From JACDER01 sp036394915 (GTDB lineage: Bacteria > Actinomycetota > Thermoleophilia > Gaiellales > Gaiellaceae), in assembly GCA_036394915.1 (NCBI GenBank), contig DASWEE010000083.1:1-10181 (forward strand): a DNA stretch of 10,181 nucleotides, given 5' to 3'. The translations under genes and the position numbers were made by a program. Position 1 is the first letter of the stretch; every line of letters begins with the position of its first letter. Positions 1 through 5,960 of this stretch are shown one piece after another. The notes under the pieces are model-generated. The model was not told where the DNA came from. It made no database searches and saw nothing but the letters and a program-made list of their open reading frames with translations.

Positions 1-868
1 ACGCCTCCGCGTCCGGCTCGCTCGACTCCTGGGTCGCGGCCGCGACGCCGATCGCCACGACGCTTACGGGTGTGCGCCGGGGCGCGACGTCCTCGTGGGA
101 CGCATCGACCGGCGGGGCGAGGCCCGGATCCTGCTCCAGCATCCTGCGCTCGAGCTCCCGCAGCATCCGGCCTGGTTCCAACCCCAGCTCTTCGCGGAGC
201 CGCTGGCGGAAGCGCCGATAGGCAGCCAGCGCATCCGCCTGCCGTCCGCTGCGGTAGAGCGCGAGCATCAACTGTGCGATCGGGCGCTCTCTCAGCGGCT
301 CTGCGCGCGTGAACGCCTCGAGAGCCGGAACGAGCTCGACATGCTCGCCAAGCCCCAACTCGACGTCAAAGAGCTCCTCATGCGTCCTGAGCCTCAACTC
401 GTCGAGCCGGTGGGCCTCGCCCGCGAGGCCGATCTCGCCCGCGAGATCGGCCAGTGCCGAGCCGCGCCACAACCCGAGCGCTCGCCGGTACCGCTCCGCT
501 TCCGTCGATGGCTCGTCCTGATCGCCCTTGAGGAGCTCCTCGAAGCGTGTGAGGTCGATCGCTGCGGCGTCCGGGTCGAGCAGGTATCCGGGGGCGCGCG
601 TCACGATCACCCCGGGCCCGAGCATGCGTCTCAGCCGCGACACATGACCGTGCAGCGCGGTCACCGCAGTCGGCGGCGGCTCCTCGCCCCAGAGCGATTC
701 GACGAGCTGGTCGGTGGACACGACGCGACCGGCATGTAGCGCGATCAACGCGAGCACAGCGCGCTGCTTGATTCCTCGGAGCCTGAGCGTCTCTCCGTCC
801 CGGAGCACCTCCAGCGGTCCCAAGACGCGGATCTCGATCCCATCCACACCGCAGACCGTATCGCTCAC
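1..868 (-). CDS. AfsR/SARP-family transcriptional regulator (N-terminal part, cut by window edge)
   Basis: This is the first 289 residues of a regulator that continues beyond position 1. Residues about 12-97 form the OmpR-like winged helix of SARP proteins: the opening IEIRVLGPLEVLRDG, the VLALIALHAGRVVSTDQLVESLWG helix region, and ALHGHVSRLRRMLG followed by the wing APGYLL. Residues about 104-250 are a bacterial transcriptional activation (BTAD) domain of helical repeats ending in LREELGLEPGRMLRELE. After a linker a new domain seems to begin near residue 266 (TPVSVVAIGVAA); it faintly resembles the first strand of a class III cyclase domain, but too little is visible to say. The GTG start at 866-868 is chosen because the conserved domain begins soon after it; no clear ribosome binding site is present, and GTG at 845-847 is an alternative. 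The family activates secondary-metabolism or stress genes. The family call is firm; target and C-terminal architecture are unknown. Confidence 0.88.
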   Translation of the reverse strand, partial: MSDTVCGVDGIEIRVLGPLEVLRDGETLRLRGIKQRAVLALIALHAGRVVSTDQLVESLWGEEPPPTAVTALHGHVSRLRRMLGPGVIVTRAPGYLLDPDAAAIDLTRFEELLKGDQDEPSTEAERYRRALGLWRGSALADLAGEIGLAGEAHRLDELRLRTHEELFDVELGLGEHVELVPALEAFTRAEPLRERPIAQLMLALYRSGRQADALAAYRRFRQRLREELGLEPGRMLRELERRMLEQDPGLAPPVDASHEDVAPRRTPVSVVAIGVAAATQESSEPDAEA

Positions 869-885
869 CGTTAGCGGATCGTTAG
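869..885 (-). repeat. Short direct repeat with 11-bp period just upstream of the SARP gene
   Basis: CGTTAG occurs twice, at 869-874 and 880-885, exactly 11 bp apart and directly next to the GTG start of the SARP regulator. SARP proteins are known to bind short direct repeats with an 11-bp (one helical turn) period, so this could be an autoregulatory operator. Two six-base copies can easily arise by chance, and they sit very close to the start codon. Confidence 0.25.
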
Positions 886-966
886 GGCCGGCTGCGACGC
901 TTACACAACTACCTTCGAAGGAACGCGCATTGCGGCAGCGCGACTCCTCGATAGGCAAAGGCAGGA

Positions 967-999
967 GGGCGGCGCCGACCCAGAGGTCGAGCGCCGCCC
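967..999 (-). terminator. Strong hairpin, probable terminator downstream of sigma factor A
   Basis: The arms GGGCGGCGCCGAC (967-979) and GTCGAGCGCCGCCC (986-999) pair almost perfectly, with one bulged base and a loop of about six bases. The hairpin is in the 288-bp intergenic region after the minus-strand sigma factor gene. Reading on the minus strand, the 3' flank (about 948-966) is a pyrimidine-rich stretch with a TTT run, a weak U-tract that favours termination of minus-strand transcription. The rest of 869-1156 shows no convincing gene. A second, imperfect GC-rich inverted repeat lies at about 1116-1143. Confidence 0.55.
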
Positions 1000-1156
1000 C
1001 ACCTCAGCGACCTCAACGGCGAACCGCCTGCGGCTATGCGTGTTCGCCGGCCAACGGTCGCGACCTCGAGTGTCGCACAAGCCCGTACTCCACCGGCGCT
1101 TCACAGTCGAGCTCAGGCCAGCGCCGCGCCGGCGGCCTTGGCCTGGCGGAGGTCCG

Positions 1157-2140
1157 TCAGTGTTCGAGCTCGAGCGGAAGCCCGAGCCGCTCGAAGAAGT
1201 GCGGCCTGTGGGGGAACCCGACGATGCCGGCGATGCGGTCGCCGGCGATCGCGAAGGCCATCACCCCGTAGGCGCGATAGACGCCGTCTGCCGGGTCTTC
1301 GGCGTAGCCGGCGAGAGCGGGCTGGCCGTTCAGCCGGGTCGGGATGAGGCGGATCAGGTCGAGGCGGCCGTCCATCGGCGCCGTCGCGAAGAACGCTCCG
1401 ACCGCCTCGCGGCCGGGGAAGCGCGCGGCCTCCGGCGGCATCGTCAGCAGCGAGTCGTCCGCGAGCAACGCCACGAGGCCGTCGATGTCGACGGCGGCCC
1501 AGGCATCCTGGAAACGCTGCATCAGTGTCGCTTCGGTGGCGGCGTCTCGAGGGACGTGAGGGCGCGTGAGCGTCCCCTCCCGGCGCTCGCGCTCCAGGCG
1601 CTCGCGGGCGCGCTGGAGCGCGCTGTTGACGGCTGCGACGCTGTCGTCCAGCAGCTCGGCCACTTCCCGTGCCGACCAGCCGAGCGCGTCGCGGAACACG
1701 AGCGTGGCGCGCTGCTTCGGAGGGAGGAGCTGGAGCGCGGTGATGAACGCAAGGCCGATGTTCTCGCGCGTCTCGGCTGCGACGTCGGGGCCTGGCCCGG
1801 CCGACGGCAGCTGCTCGAGGAGCTGGTCCGGATACGGCTCGACGTGCGCATCGATGCTCACGGCGGCGTGCCGCTCGCGCTGCTCGAGGAGCCGCAAGCA
1901 GACGTTCGTGGCGATGCGGTAGAGCCAGGCGCGCAGGGGCGCCCGCGGCTCGAATCCTTCGAGGCCGCGCCAGGCTCGGAGCATCGTCTCCTGGAGCGCG
2001 TCGTCGGCGTCGAAGAGAGAGCCGAGCATGCGGTAGCAGTGGACGTGTAGCGCGGTCCGGTAGGGGGATGTGAGCTCGACGAACGCGTGCTCGTCGCCCC
2101 CGGCGGCGGCGACGAGCAGGCTCGTCTCTGCGGGACTCAT
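1157..2140 (-). CDS. ECF sigma factor A with C-terminal SnoaL-like domain (SigG/TIGR02960-like)
   Basis: A 327-residue RNA polymerase sigma factor that would direct the enzyme to a specific promoter set. Residues about 17-85 are sigma region 2, with the core HCYRMLGSLFDADDALQETMLRAWRGL and the promoter-contacting WLYRIATNVCL. Residues about 130-190 are region 4, with LPPKQRATLVFRDALGWS and the helix-turn-helix AREVAELLDDSVAAVNSALQRAR. Residues about 202-327 are a SnoaL/NTF2-like domain ending in FFERLGLPLELEH. Both the length and the three-part layout match actinobacterial ECF factors of the SigG/TIGR02960 kind, where the SnoaL domain rather than an anti-sigma protein is thought to control activity. 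The start lies only 9 bp after the stop of the cupin gene, with no good ribosome binding site of its own, so translation is probably coupled to the cupin. It is a paralogue of the sigma factor at 4375-5373. Confidence 0.92.
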   Translation of the reverse strand: MSPAETSLLVAAAGGDEHAFVELTSPYRTALHVHCYRMLGSLFDADDALQETMLRAWRGLEGFEPRAPLRAWLYRIATNVCLRLLEQRERHAAVSIDAHVEPYPDQLLEQLPSAGPGPDVAAETRENIGLAFITALQLLPPKQRATLVFRDALGWSAREVAELLDDSVAAVNSALQRARERLERERREGTLTRPHVPRDAATEATLMQRFQDAWAAVDIDGLVALLADDSLLTMPPEAARFPGREAVGAFFATAPMDGRLDLIRLIPTRLNGQPALAGYAEDPADGVYRAYGVMAFAIAGDRIAGIVGFPHRPHFFERLGLPLELEH

Positions 2141-2149
2141 GGCCGCAAG

Positions 2150-2551
2150 CTACTTCGCCTGCGGGGGAGGCGCGCCGAGCTCGGTCCACTCCGACGCGGC
2201 GAAGCTTCCGGGAACTCCGCCGAGCGCGATGAACCGAATCCCGTCCGGGCCCGGCACGATCCGCCGCATCTGCCCGGGACCGACCCGAGCCATCGTCCCC
2301 GGGCGAAGCTCGAAGCTAGCATCGCCGGCCAGCATCGTCGCCGATCCTTCGATCGGGATGTAGACCTCTTCCTGGTTGGGGTCGAACGCGTTCGCGTCGT
2401 GGTTGTGCTCGGGATAGCCGTCCCAGCTCGGCGGGAGCGTGAAGACCTGCATTCCCCACGACGTCACTCCAAGCGTCGCCCGCGCGCGCCGCGCGAGCCC
2501 GTCGTAGATCGGCTCCATCTCGTCGATTGAAGCCACCGTCACATCCGTCAT
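2150..2551 (-). CDS. Small cupin-domain protein
   Basis: A 133-residue single-domain cupin. Cupin motif 1 is visible as GYPEHNHDANAFDPNQEEVY followed by IPIEGSATM: an HxH pair and a Glu that normally bind a metal. Motif 2 is recognisable as LRPGTMARVGPGQMRRIVPG, but the usual third metal-binding His is replaced by Arg (MRRI), so metal binding may be weaker or the protein may act as a binding or sensor module. The ATG at 2549-2551 is chosen over an in-frame start 27 bp upstream because AAGGAGGG (2556-2563) sits at ideal distance. The gene is 9 bp upstream of sigma factor A and is almost certainly cotranscribed with it. Substrate unknown. Confidence 0.85.
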   Translation of the reverse strand: MTDVTVASIDEMEPIYDGLARRARATLGVTSWGMQVFTLPPSWDGYPEHNHDANAFDPNQEEVYIPIEGSATMLAGDASFELRPGTMARVGPGQMRRIVPGPDGIRFIALGGVPGSFAASEWTELGAPPPQAK

Positions 2552-2592
2552 TGCGCCCTCCTTCGGAATGGGGCCCATTCGACCCGTCGTGA

Positions 2593-2622
2593 CTTCAATC
2601 CGAGTGCCGCCGGAAACTCATC
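2593..2622 (-). promoter_or_regulatory. Degenerate ECF-type promoter for the cupin-sigma A operon
   Basis: On the minus strand GATGAGTT (2615-2622) is an exact copy of the -35 box of the two stronger minus-strand promoters here. Fourteen bases further lies GATTGAAG (2593-2600), sharing only T and the final AAG with the CGTCTAAG of the others. The distance to the cupin start (about 40 bases) also resembles the other two. The exact -35 match between genes is striking, but without CGTC the promoter may be weak or read by another sigma factor. Confidence 0.45.
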
Positions 2623-2643
2623 GGCTGCCGGGGGAAGCCGGCG

Positions 2644-4104
2644 CTACGAGCAGCTTTCGGCGGCCGCCGGCTCACCGATCGCTGCGTCGCCCCCGGCCGG
2701 GACGTGCTTCCCGGCGCGAAGGAGCGCCGCGCCGACCGCGGCGCCCGCGGCGGCGAAGACGGCGCCGACGATGAAGGCGATGTGGTAGCCGCCGACGAGC
2801 GAGTCGAGGTGGCCGTGTCCGGCAGCACTCAGGCTGTGAGTGCGCGAGGCGGCCAGGCTGGCGAGGACGGCGAGGCCGAGCGCGCCGCCCATCATGAAGG
2901 AGGTGTTGACGAAGCCCGAGGCGAGCCCCGCCTCCTCCGGCGCGACGTCGCTCATGGCGGCGAGCAAGACCGGGTTGAAGGCGATGCCGGCGCCGATGCC
3001 GAGCAGGATCATGCTCGGCAGGACGTCGACGGCGAAGCTGCCACCGACCGGTGCGCGCGCGAACAGCGCGAGCCCCGCGGCCGCCAGCAGGAGACCGGCT
3101 GCGAGCGGCCGCTTGGCGCCGTAGCGCATCACGAGCCTGGCCGAAAGGCCGACGGACAGCGCGCCCATGATCAGGTTGGCCGGCAGGAAGGCGAGCCCGA
3201 CTTGGAGCGGGCTGTACCCGAGCACGAGCTGCAGGTAGAGCGCGGAGAGGAAGAACCAGGCGAACATCGCCGCGGCCCAGAGCACGCCGACGACGTTTGC
3301 CGTCGCGACGTTTCGAAGCCGGAAGAGGCGGAGCGGCATGAGCGGCGAGCTGATCCGCGACTCGATGGCGAGGAAGAGCGCGAGCAGCGTCGCCGCGGCC
3401 GCGAGCAACCCGAGGGTCTGTCCGGACGTCCAGCCGTCCTTGTTGCCGTTCACGATCGCGTAGACGGCGAGCATCAGCGACGCCGTGACCGTGAGCGCGC
3501 CGGCGACGTCGAGACGCCCGGTCGCCGCCGCGTCGCGGGCGGCCGGCAGCAGCCGCAGGGAGAGGACGACGACGAGGATGCCGATCGGGAGGTTGACGAG
3601 GAAGATCCAGTGCCAGTCGAGCCGGTCGGTGAGGATGCCGCCGAGCAGCACGCCGATCGAGCCGCCGCCCGAGGCGACGAAGCCGAAGATCCCCATTGCC
3701 TTGGCGCGCTCGCGGGCCTCGATGAACAGGTTCATCATCAGCGACAGCGACACGGCCGAGGCGACCGCGCCGCCGACGCCCTGAACCGCCCGGGCGGTCA
3801 CCAGGAATCCTTGCGAGCTCGCGAGGCCGCAGGCGAGCGAGGCCAGCGTGAAAAGCGTGATGCCGGCGAGAAAGAGCCGCCGGTGGCCGAACAGGTCGCC
3901 GAGCCGGCCGCCGAGCAGCAGAAAGCCGCCATAGGTGAGCAAGTAGGCGTTCACGACCCAGGCGAGCGAGCTCTCGGAGAAGCCGAGATCCGTTCTGATC
4001 GACGGCAGCGCGACGTTCACGATCGTCACGTCGAGCACGATCATCAGGGTGCCCAGGCAGAGCACGTACAGCGCGAGCCAGCGAGTGCGGCCGTCCAGGG
4101 TCAT
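2644..4104 (-). CDS. DHA2-family MFS drug exporter (14-helix EmrB/QacA type)
   Basis: A 486-residue inner-membrane protein of the major facilitator superfamily, expected to export hydrophobic compounds in exchange for protons. Signature motifs are present: LDVTIVNVALP (residues 24-34, the D1 motif of the 14-helix group), motif A GGRLGDLFGHRR (65-76) between helices 2 and 3, and a glycine-rich motif C region (about 147-158, SGGGSIGVLLGG) followed by DWHWIFLVNLPIG. Hydrophobic segments run nearly to the C-terminus, where only a short hydrophilic tail remains. The length is normal for the family. The ATG at 4102-4104 has AAAGGAAG (4111-4118) at good spacing and lies about 30 bases behind a predicted ECF-type promoter. 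The actual substrate cannot be read from the sequence. Confidence 0.93.
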   Translation of the reverse strand: MTLDGRTRWLALYVLCLGTLMIVLDVTIVNVALPSIRTDLGFSESSLAWVVNAYLLTYGGFLLLGGRLGDLFGHRRLFLAGITLFTLASLACGLASSQGFLVTARAVQGVGGAVASAVSLSLMMNLFIEARERAKAMGIFGFVASGGGSIGVLLGGILTDRLDWHWIFLVNLPIGILVVVLSLRLLPAARDAAATGRLDVAGALTVTASLMLAVYAIVNGNKDGWTSGQTLGLLAAAATLLALFLAIESRISSPLMPLRLFRLRNVATANVVGVLWAAAMFAWFFLSALYLQLVLGYSPLQVGLAFLPANLIMGALSVGLSARLVMRYGAKRPLAAGLLLAAAGLALFARAPVGGSFAVDVLPSMILLGIGAGIAFNPVLLAAMSDVAPEEAGLASGFVNTSFMMGGALGLAVLASLAASRTHSLSAAGHGHLDSLVGGYHIAFIVGAVFAAAGAAVGAALLRAGKHVPAGGDAAIGEPAAAESCS

Positions 4105-4136
4105 CAGTCTCTTCCTTTCGCGTCGGTCATCTGAGC

Positions 4137-4166
4137 CTTAGACGGCCCCACTCGGCAGAACTCATC
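4137..4166 (-). promoter_or_regulatory. ECF-type promoter of the MFS exporter gene
   Basis: On the minus strand GATGAGTT (4159-4166) is followed after exactly 14 bp by CGTCTAAG (4137-4144). Both octamers and the spacing are identical to the promoter at 5961-5990, while the spacers are unrelated. CGTC is the known core of many ECF -10 boxes. The predicted start of transcription leaves a leader of about 30 bases containing the ribosome binding site of the exporter gene. Confidence 0.75.
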
Positions 4167-4185
4167 GGTGGCGTCCCGATGAGTT
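4159..4185. repeat. 10-bp inverted repeat formed by two back-to-back -35 boxes
   Basis: AACTCATCGG (4159-4168) and CCGATGAGTT (4176-4185) are a perfect inverted repeat separated by 7 bp. Each arm contains the -35 box of one of two divergent promoters, for the MFS gene (minus) and the STAS gene (plus). It could be mistaken for a repressor operator, but the -10 boxes lying 14 bp outward on each side explain it better. Two polymerases probably could not occupy it together. Confidence 0.7.
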
Positions 4186-4207
4186 TCGTCTCGCCGAGCC
4201 GTCTGTT
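4178..4207 (+). promoter_or_regulatory. ECF-type promoter of the STAS gene
   Basis: On the plus strand GATGAGTT (4178-4185), a 14-bp spacer and CGTCTGTT (4200-4207) repeat the arrangement of the two minus-strand promoters. The ATG of the STAS gene lies only 9 bases after the CGTC core, close to where transcription should start. No ribosome binding site is visible, so the mRNA is probably leaderless. Confidence 0.68.
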
Positions 4208-4212
4208 TATCG

Positions 4213-4464
4213 ATGATCGTCTGCGACGTGCAGGCTCTCTCGCCCGACCTCGTCGCGGTCGACGCGCTGGCGCGGCTCCAGCTCTCCGTGCGGCGGCTCG
4301 GCCAGGAGATCCGGCTGCGACATGCCTCCGCCGAGCTACGGGACTTGCTCAATCTCGTCGGCCTGCGCGACGTGCTACGAGTCGAGTTCGAGGGGCAGCC
4401 CGAACAGCGGGAAGAGCGCCTCGGTGTCGAGGAAGAACGTGAGCTCGACGATCCGGCCGCCTGA
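4213..4464 (+). CDS. Small STAS-domain protein (anti-sigma antagonist-like), antisense to the sigma B 3' end
   Basis: An 83-residue protein. Residues 1-56 read like the core of a STAS (MlaB/anti-sigma antagonist) domain: VCDVQAL, then VDALARLQLSVRRLGQEIRL (helix and strand), then HASAELRDLLNLVGLRDVL. The fold is known for partner-switching control of sigma factors. The D-S-[ST]-G motif phosphorylated in SpoIIAA/RsbV proteins is absent: the corresponding stretch is PDLVAVDAL, so regulation by phosphorylation is unlikely. The last 28 residues are rich in Glu and Gln and lie opposite the final codons of sigma factor B, codon opposite codon; this tail may be a by-product of the overlap. The start follows an ECF-type promoter with no ribosome binding site. 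A longer plus-strand frame starting at 4179 is a shadow with no domain likeness. The family call is by pattern recognition only. Confidence 0.72.
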   Translation: MIVCDVQALSPDLVAVDALARLQLSVRRLGQEIRLRHASAELRDLLNLVGLRDVLRVEFEGQPEQREERLGVEEERELDDPAA

Positions 4465-5373
4465 CAGCTCGAGCACCTGCAGCGCCCAAGGCTCGTAGCC
4501 CCCTTCCGGGCTCGGCTTGTACTGGCCGAACGCCGGCGAGCCGTTCGCCGCGACCGTGGGAATCACGCGCGACCCGCGACAGCCGATTCCCGGCCCGAAC
4601 CACCATTCGAAGATGTCGTCGCGGCCGCTCAGCCACAGGTCGTACGGGGGCATCGACTGCGCCGCGTCCTCCTGGATCAGGGCGGTGAGCGCGTCGATGT
4701 CGTAGCGCTCGAACGCCTCGACGTAACGGGCGAGGAGCTCGCGGTCGGACTCGTCCAGAGGCGGTGAGGGATCGGAGGCGCTGACGTCATTGGCCGCGAG
4801 CGTCGCGCGGGCCCGCTGCAGCGCGCTGTTGACCGAGGCGACGCTCGTGTCGAGGAGCTCCGCGACCTCCGTCGCCTGCCAGCGGAGGACTTCGCACAGG
4901 ACCAGCGCCGCCCGCTGCCGGGGCGGAAGGTGCTGCAGAGCGGCGACGAACGCGAGGCGGATCGTCTCCCGGACGACGGCCACCTCCGCCGGATCGCGCT
5001 CGGGCGCGAGACCGGTGGGAATCGGCTGGATCCAGGTCGCCTCGGGCTGGGTGCTCAGGTTCGACTCGATCGGCTCGCGCGCGGGGCCCAGGTCCATCGG
5101 GCGCGCGCGGCGCTCCTTTCCGTCGAGCATGTCCAGGCACACGTTCGTCGCGATCCGGTAGAGCCACGAGCGCAGCGCCGCGCGCCCCTCGAAGCGGTCG
5201 TAGCTTCGCCAGGCGCGAATCAGCGTCTCCTGGACGGCGTCCTCGGCCTCGAACGGCGAGCCGAGCATCCGGTAGCAGTAGGCGGTGAGCTCGCCCCGAT
5301 GCTGCTCGAGCGCGCCCTCGAGCTCGTCGGCTGCGGGCTTGACCGTGGGCCGGGCTTCCTCCACGACGCTCAT
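4375..5373 (-). CDS. ECF sigma factor B with C-terminal SnoaL-like domain (SigG/TIGR02960-like)
   Basis: A 332-residue sigma factor. Region 2 spans about residues 24-88 (AYCYRMLGSPFEAEDAVQETLIRAWRSYDRF in two parts, then WLYRIATNVCLDMLDG). Region 4 spans about 137-192 (LPPRQRAALVLCEVLRWQ, helix-turn-helix ATEVAELLDTSVASVNSALQ). A SnoaL-like domain covers about 212-332, with MPPYDLWLSGRDDI and the C-terminal FPLFGLPLELDS. It is the paralogue of the factor at 1157-2140 and has the same domain order. The gene follows the SRPBCC gene by 57 bp containing a perfect 13-bp hairpin. No ribosome binding site is free of that hairpin. Its last 90 bases overlap the STAS gene on the other strand. The ECF-type promoters at 4137, 4178 and 5961 are its most likely targets, including its own operon. 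That assignment is inference. Confidence 0.92.
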   Translation of the reverse strand: MSVVEEARPTVKPAADELEGALEQHRGELTAYCYRMLGSPFEAEDAVQETLIRAWRSYDRFEGRAALRSWLYRIATNVCLDMLDGKERRARPMDLGPAREPIESNLSTQPEATWIQPIPTGLAPERDPAEVAVVRETIRLAFVAALQHLPPRQRAALVLCEVLRWQATEVAELLDTSVASVNSALQRARATLAANDVSASDPSPPLDESDRELLARYVEAFERYDIDALTALIQEDAAQSMPPYDLWLSGRDDIFEWWFGPGIGCRGSRVIPTVAANGSPAFGQYKPSPEGGYEPWALQVLELSGGRIVELTFFLDTEALFPLFGLPLELDS

Positions 5374-5379
5374 GGTACG

Positions 5380-5407
5380 CGCCCGCCTCGGCTTGCCGAG
5401 GCGGGCG
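5380..5407 (-). promoter_or_regulatory. Perfect 13-bp hairpin in front of sigma factor B
   Basis: CGCCCGCCTCGGC (5380-5392) and GCCGAGGCGGGCG (5395-5407) are perfectly complementary with only two bases between them. The hairpin lies between the SRPBCC stop and the sigma B ATG, ending 6 bases before the start codon. On the minus strand no U-run follows, so simple termination is doubtful. The only purine-rich, ribosome-binding-like bases (GAGGCGGGCG) are in its 3' arm, which suggests that it lowers sigma B translation or partly terminates readthrough. Confidence 0.6.
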
Positions 5408-5430
5408 TTGTCCTGTCTCTGGCTCGGCCG

Positions 5431-5928
5431 TCAGGCTGCAAGCTGCTTGCCCGTCTCGAGCAGCGACTTGAGGTCGCTGAGCACGAAGGGCCACCCGCCG
5501 CCGGTGTCGGGAACCGAGCCGCTGACCAGCGCCGCGGTCGTCGGGGCACCTCCCAGCTCGTGCGTCACCGTCAGCTTCGTGAAGCCGCCCTCGGCCGGCT
5601 CGATCTCGAAGGTGAGCGTCGTGCTCGCCTCGGCCGTGATCTGCGGATCGAAGAGCGGGTTCCAGGTCTGCACGAGCCTCCGCGGAACATCCGCCTCGAC
5701 GACCTCGCCCTCGATGATCACGTCCGGGGCACCGCACGCGACCATGGCCTCCGTCGCGTAAGCGCAGTACGTGCCACCGGTGCGGAGCTCGTAGTCGACG
5801 CGGCCCCGGTACCCGTACTGCTGTGTCCACTCGGACTTCGTGATCGCGTCCCAGATCGCCTCCGGGGTCGCCCTGATGTACAGCTGGTAGGTCTGAGTGT
5901 CCACTGTCTTTTCGGTGATCCTCGCCAC
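5431..5928 (-). CDS. SRPBCC-family protein (AHSA1/START-like)
   Basis: A 165-residue single-domain protein of the helix-grip (SRPBCC) fold, similar to AHSA1 or polyketide-cyclase-like small proteins. Typical traits are TYQLYIRATPEAIWDAITKSEW at the start, RVDYELRTGGTY, the strand EGEVVEADVPRRLVQTW, TTLTFEIEP, TKLTVTHEL, and the C-terminal helix GGGWPFVLSDLKSLLETGK. Proteins of this kind often bind a hydrophobic ligand in a deep pocket; the ligand here is unknown. GTG at 5926-5928 is preferred over an in-frame GTG at 5959-5961 because AAAGGAGA (5933-5940) precedes it, and the upstream GTG would lie at or before the predicted transcription start. It is the first gene of an operon with sigma factor B, so its protein might report a ligand to the sigma factor (inference). 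Confidence 0.88.
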   Translation of the reverse strand: MARITEKTVDTQTYQLYIRATPEAIWDAITKSEWTQQYGYRGRVDYELRTGGTYCAYATEAMVACGAPDVIIEGEVVEADVPRRLVQTWNPLFDPQITAEASTTLTFEIEPAEGGFTKLTVTHELGGAPTTAALVSGSVPDTGGGWPFVLSDLKSLLETGKQLAA

Positions 5929-5960
5929 GCCGTCTCCTTTCTTCGGTTTGTGATCCGACA

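Noticed and set aside
95..739. Plus-strand frame of 214 codons
   Set aside because: Antisense to the SARP regulator, whose wHTH and BTAD domains are clear on the minus strand.
995..1156. Search for a second STAS gene convergent with sigma factor A
   Set aside because: No frame with STAS-like sequence is present upstream of the sigma A stop, and no GATGAGTT box is found on the plus strand there.
1040..2050. Long plus-strand frame of 336 codons opposite sigma factor A
   Set aside because: It is a codon-for-codon shadow of the sigma gene in high-GC DNA, with biased Arg/Glu composition and no domain likeness. Its start has no ribosome binding site.
2627..2642. Short inverted repeat just after the MFS stop (GCCGG / CCGGC)
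   Set aside because: Only five base pairs and no T-run; too weak to call a terminator.
2704..4134. Plus-strand frame of 476 codons opposite the MFS exporter
   Set aside because: Highly charged Glu/Arg/Gln-rich antisense shadow of a membrane protein gene; the minus strand encodes an unmistakable transporter.
4179..4442. Plus-strand frame starting at ATG in the -35 box of the STAS promoter
   Set aside because: Arg/Ala-rich and unlike any domain; the overlapping frame from 4213 has the STAS pattern.
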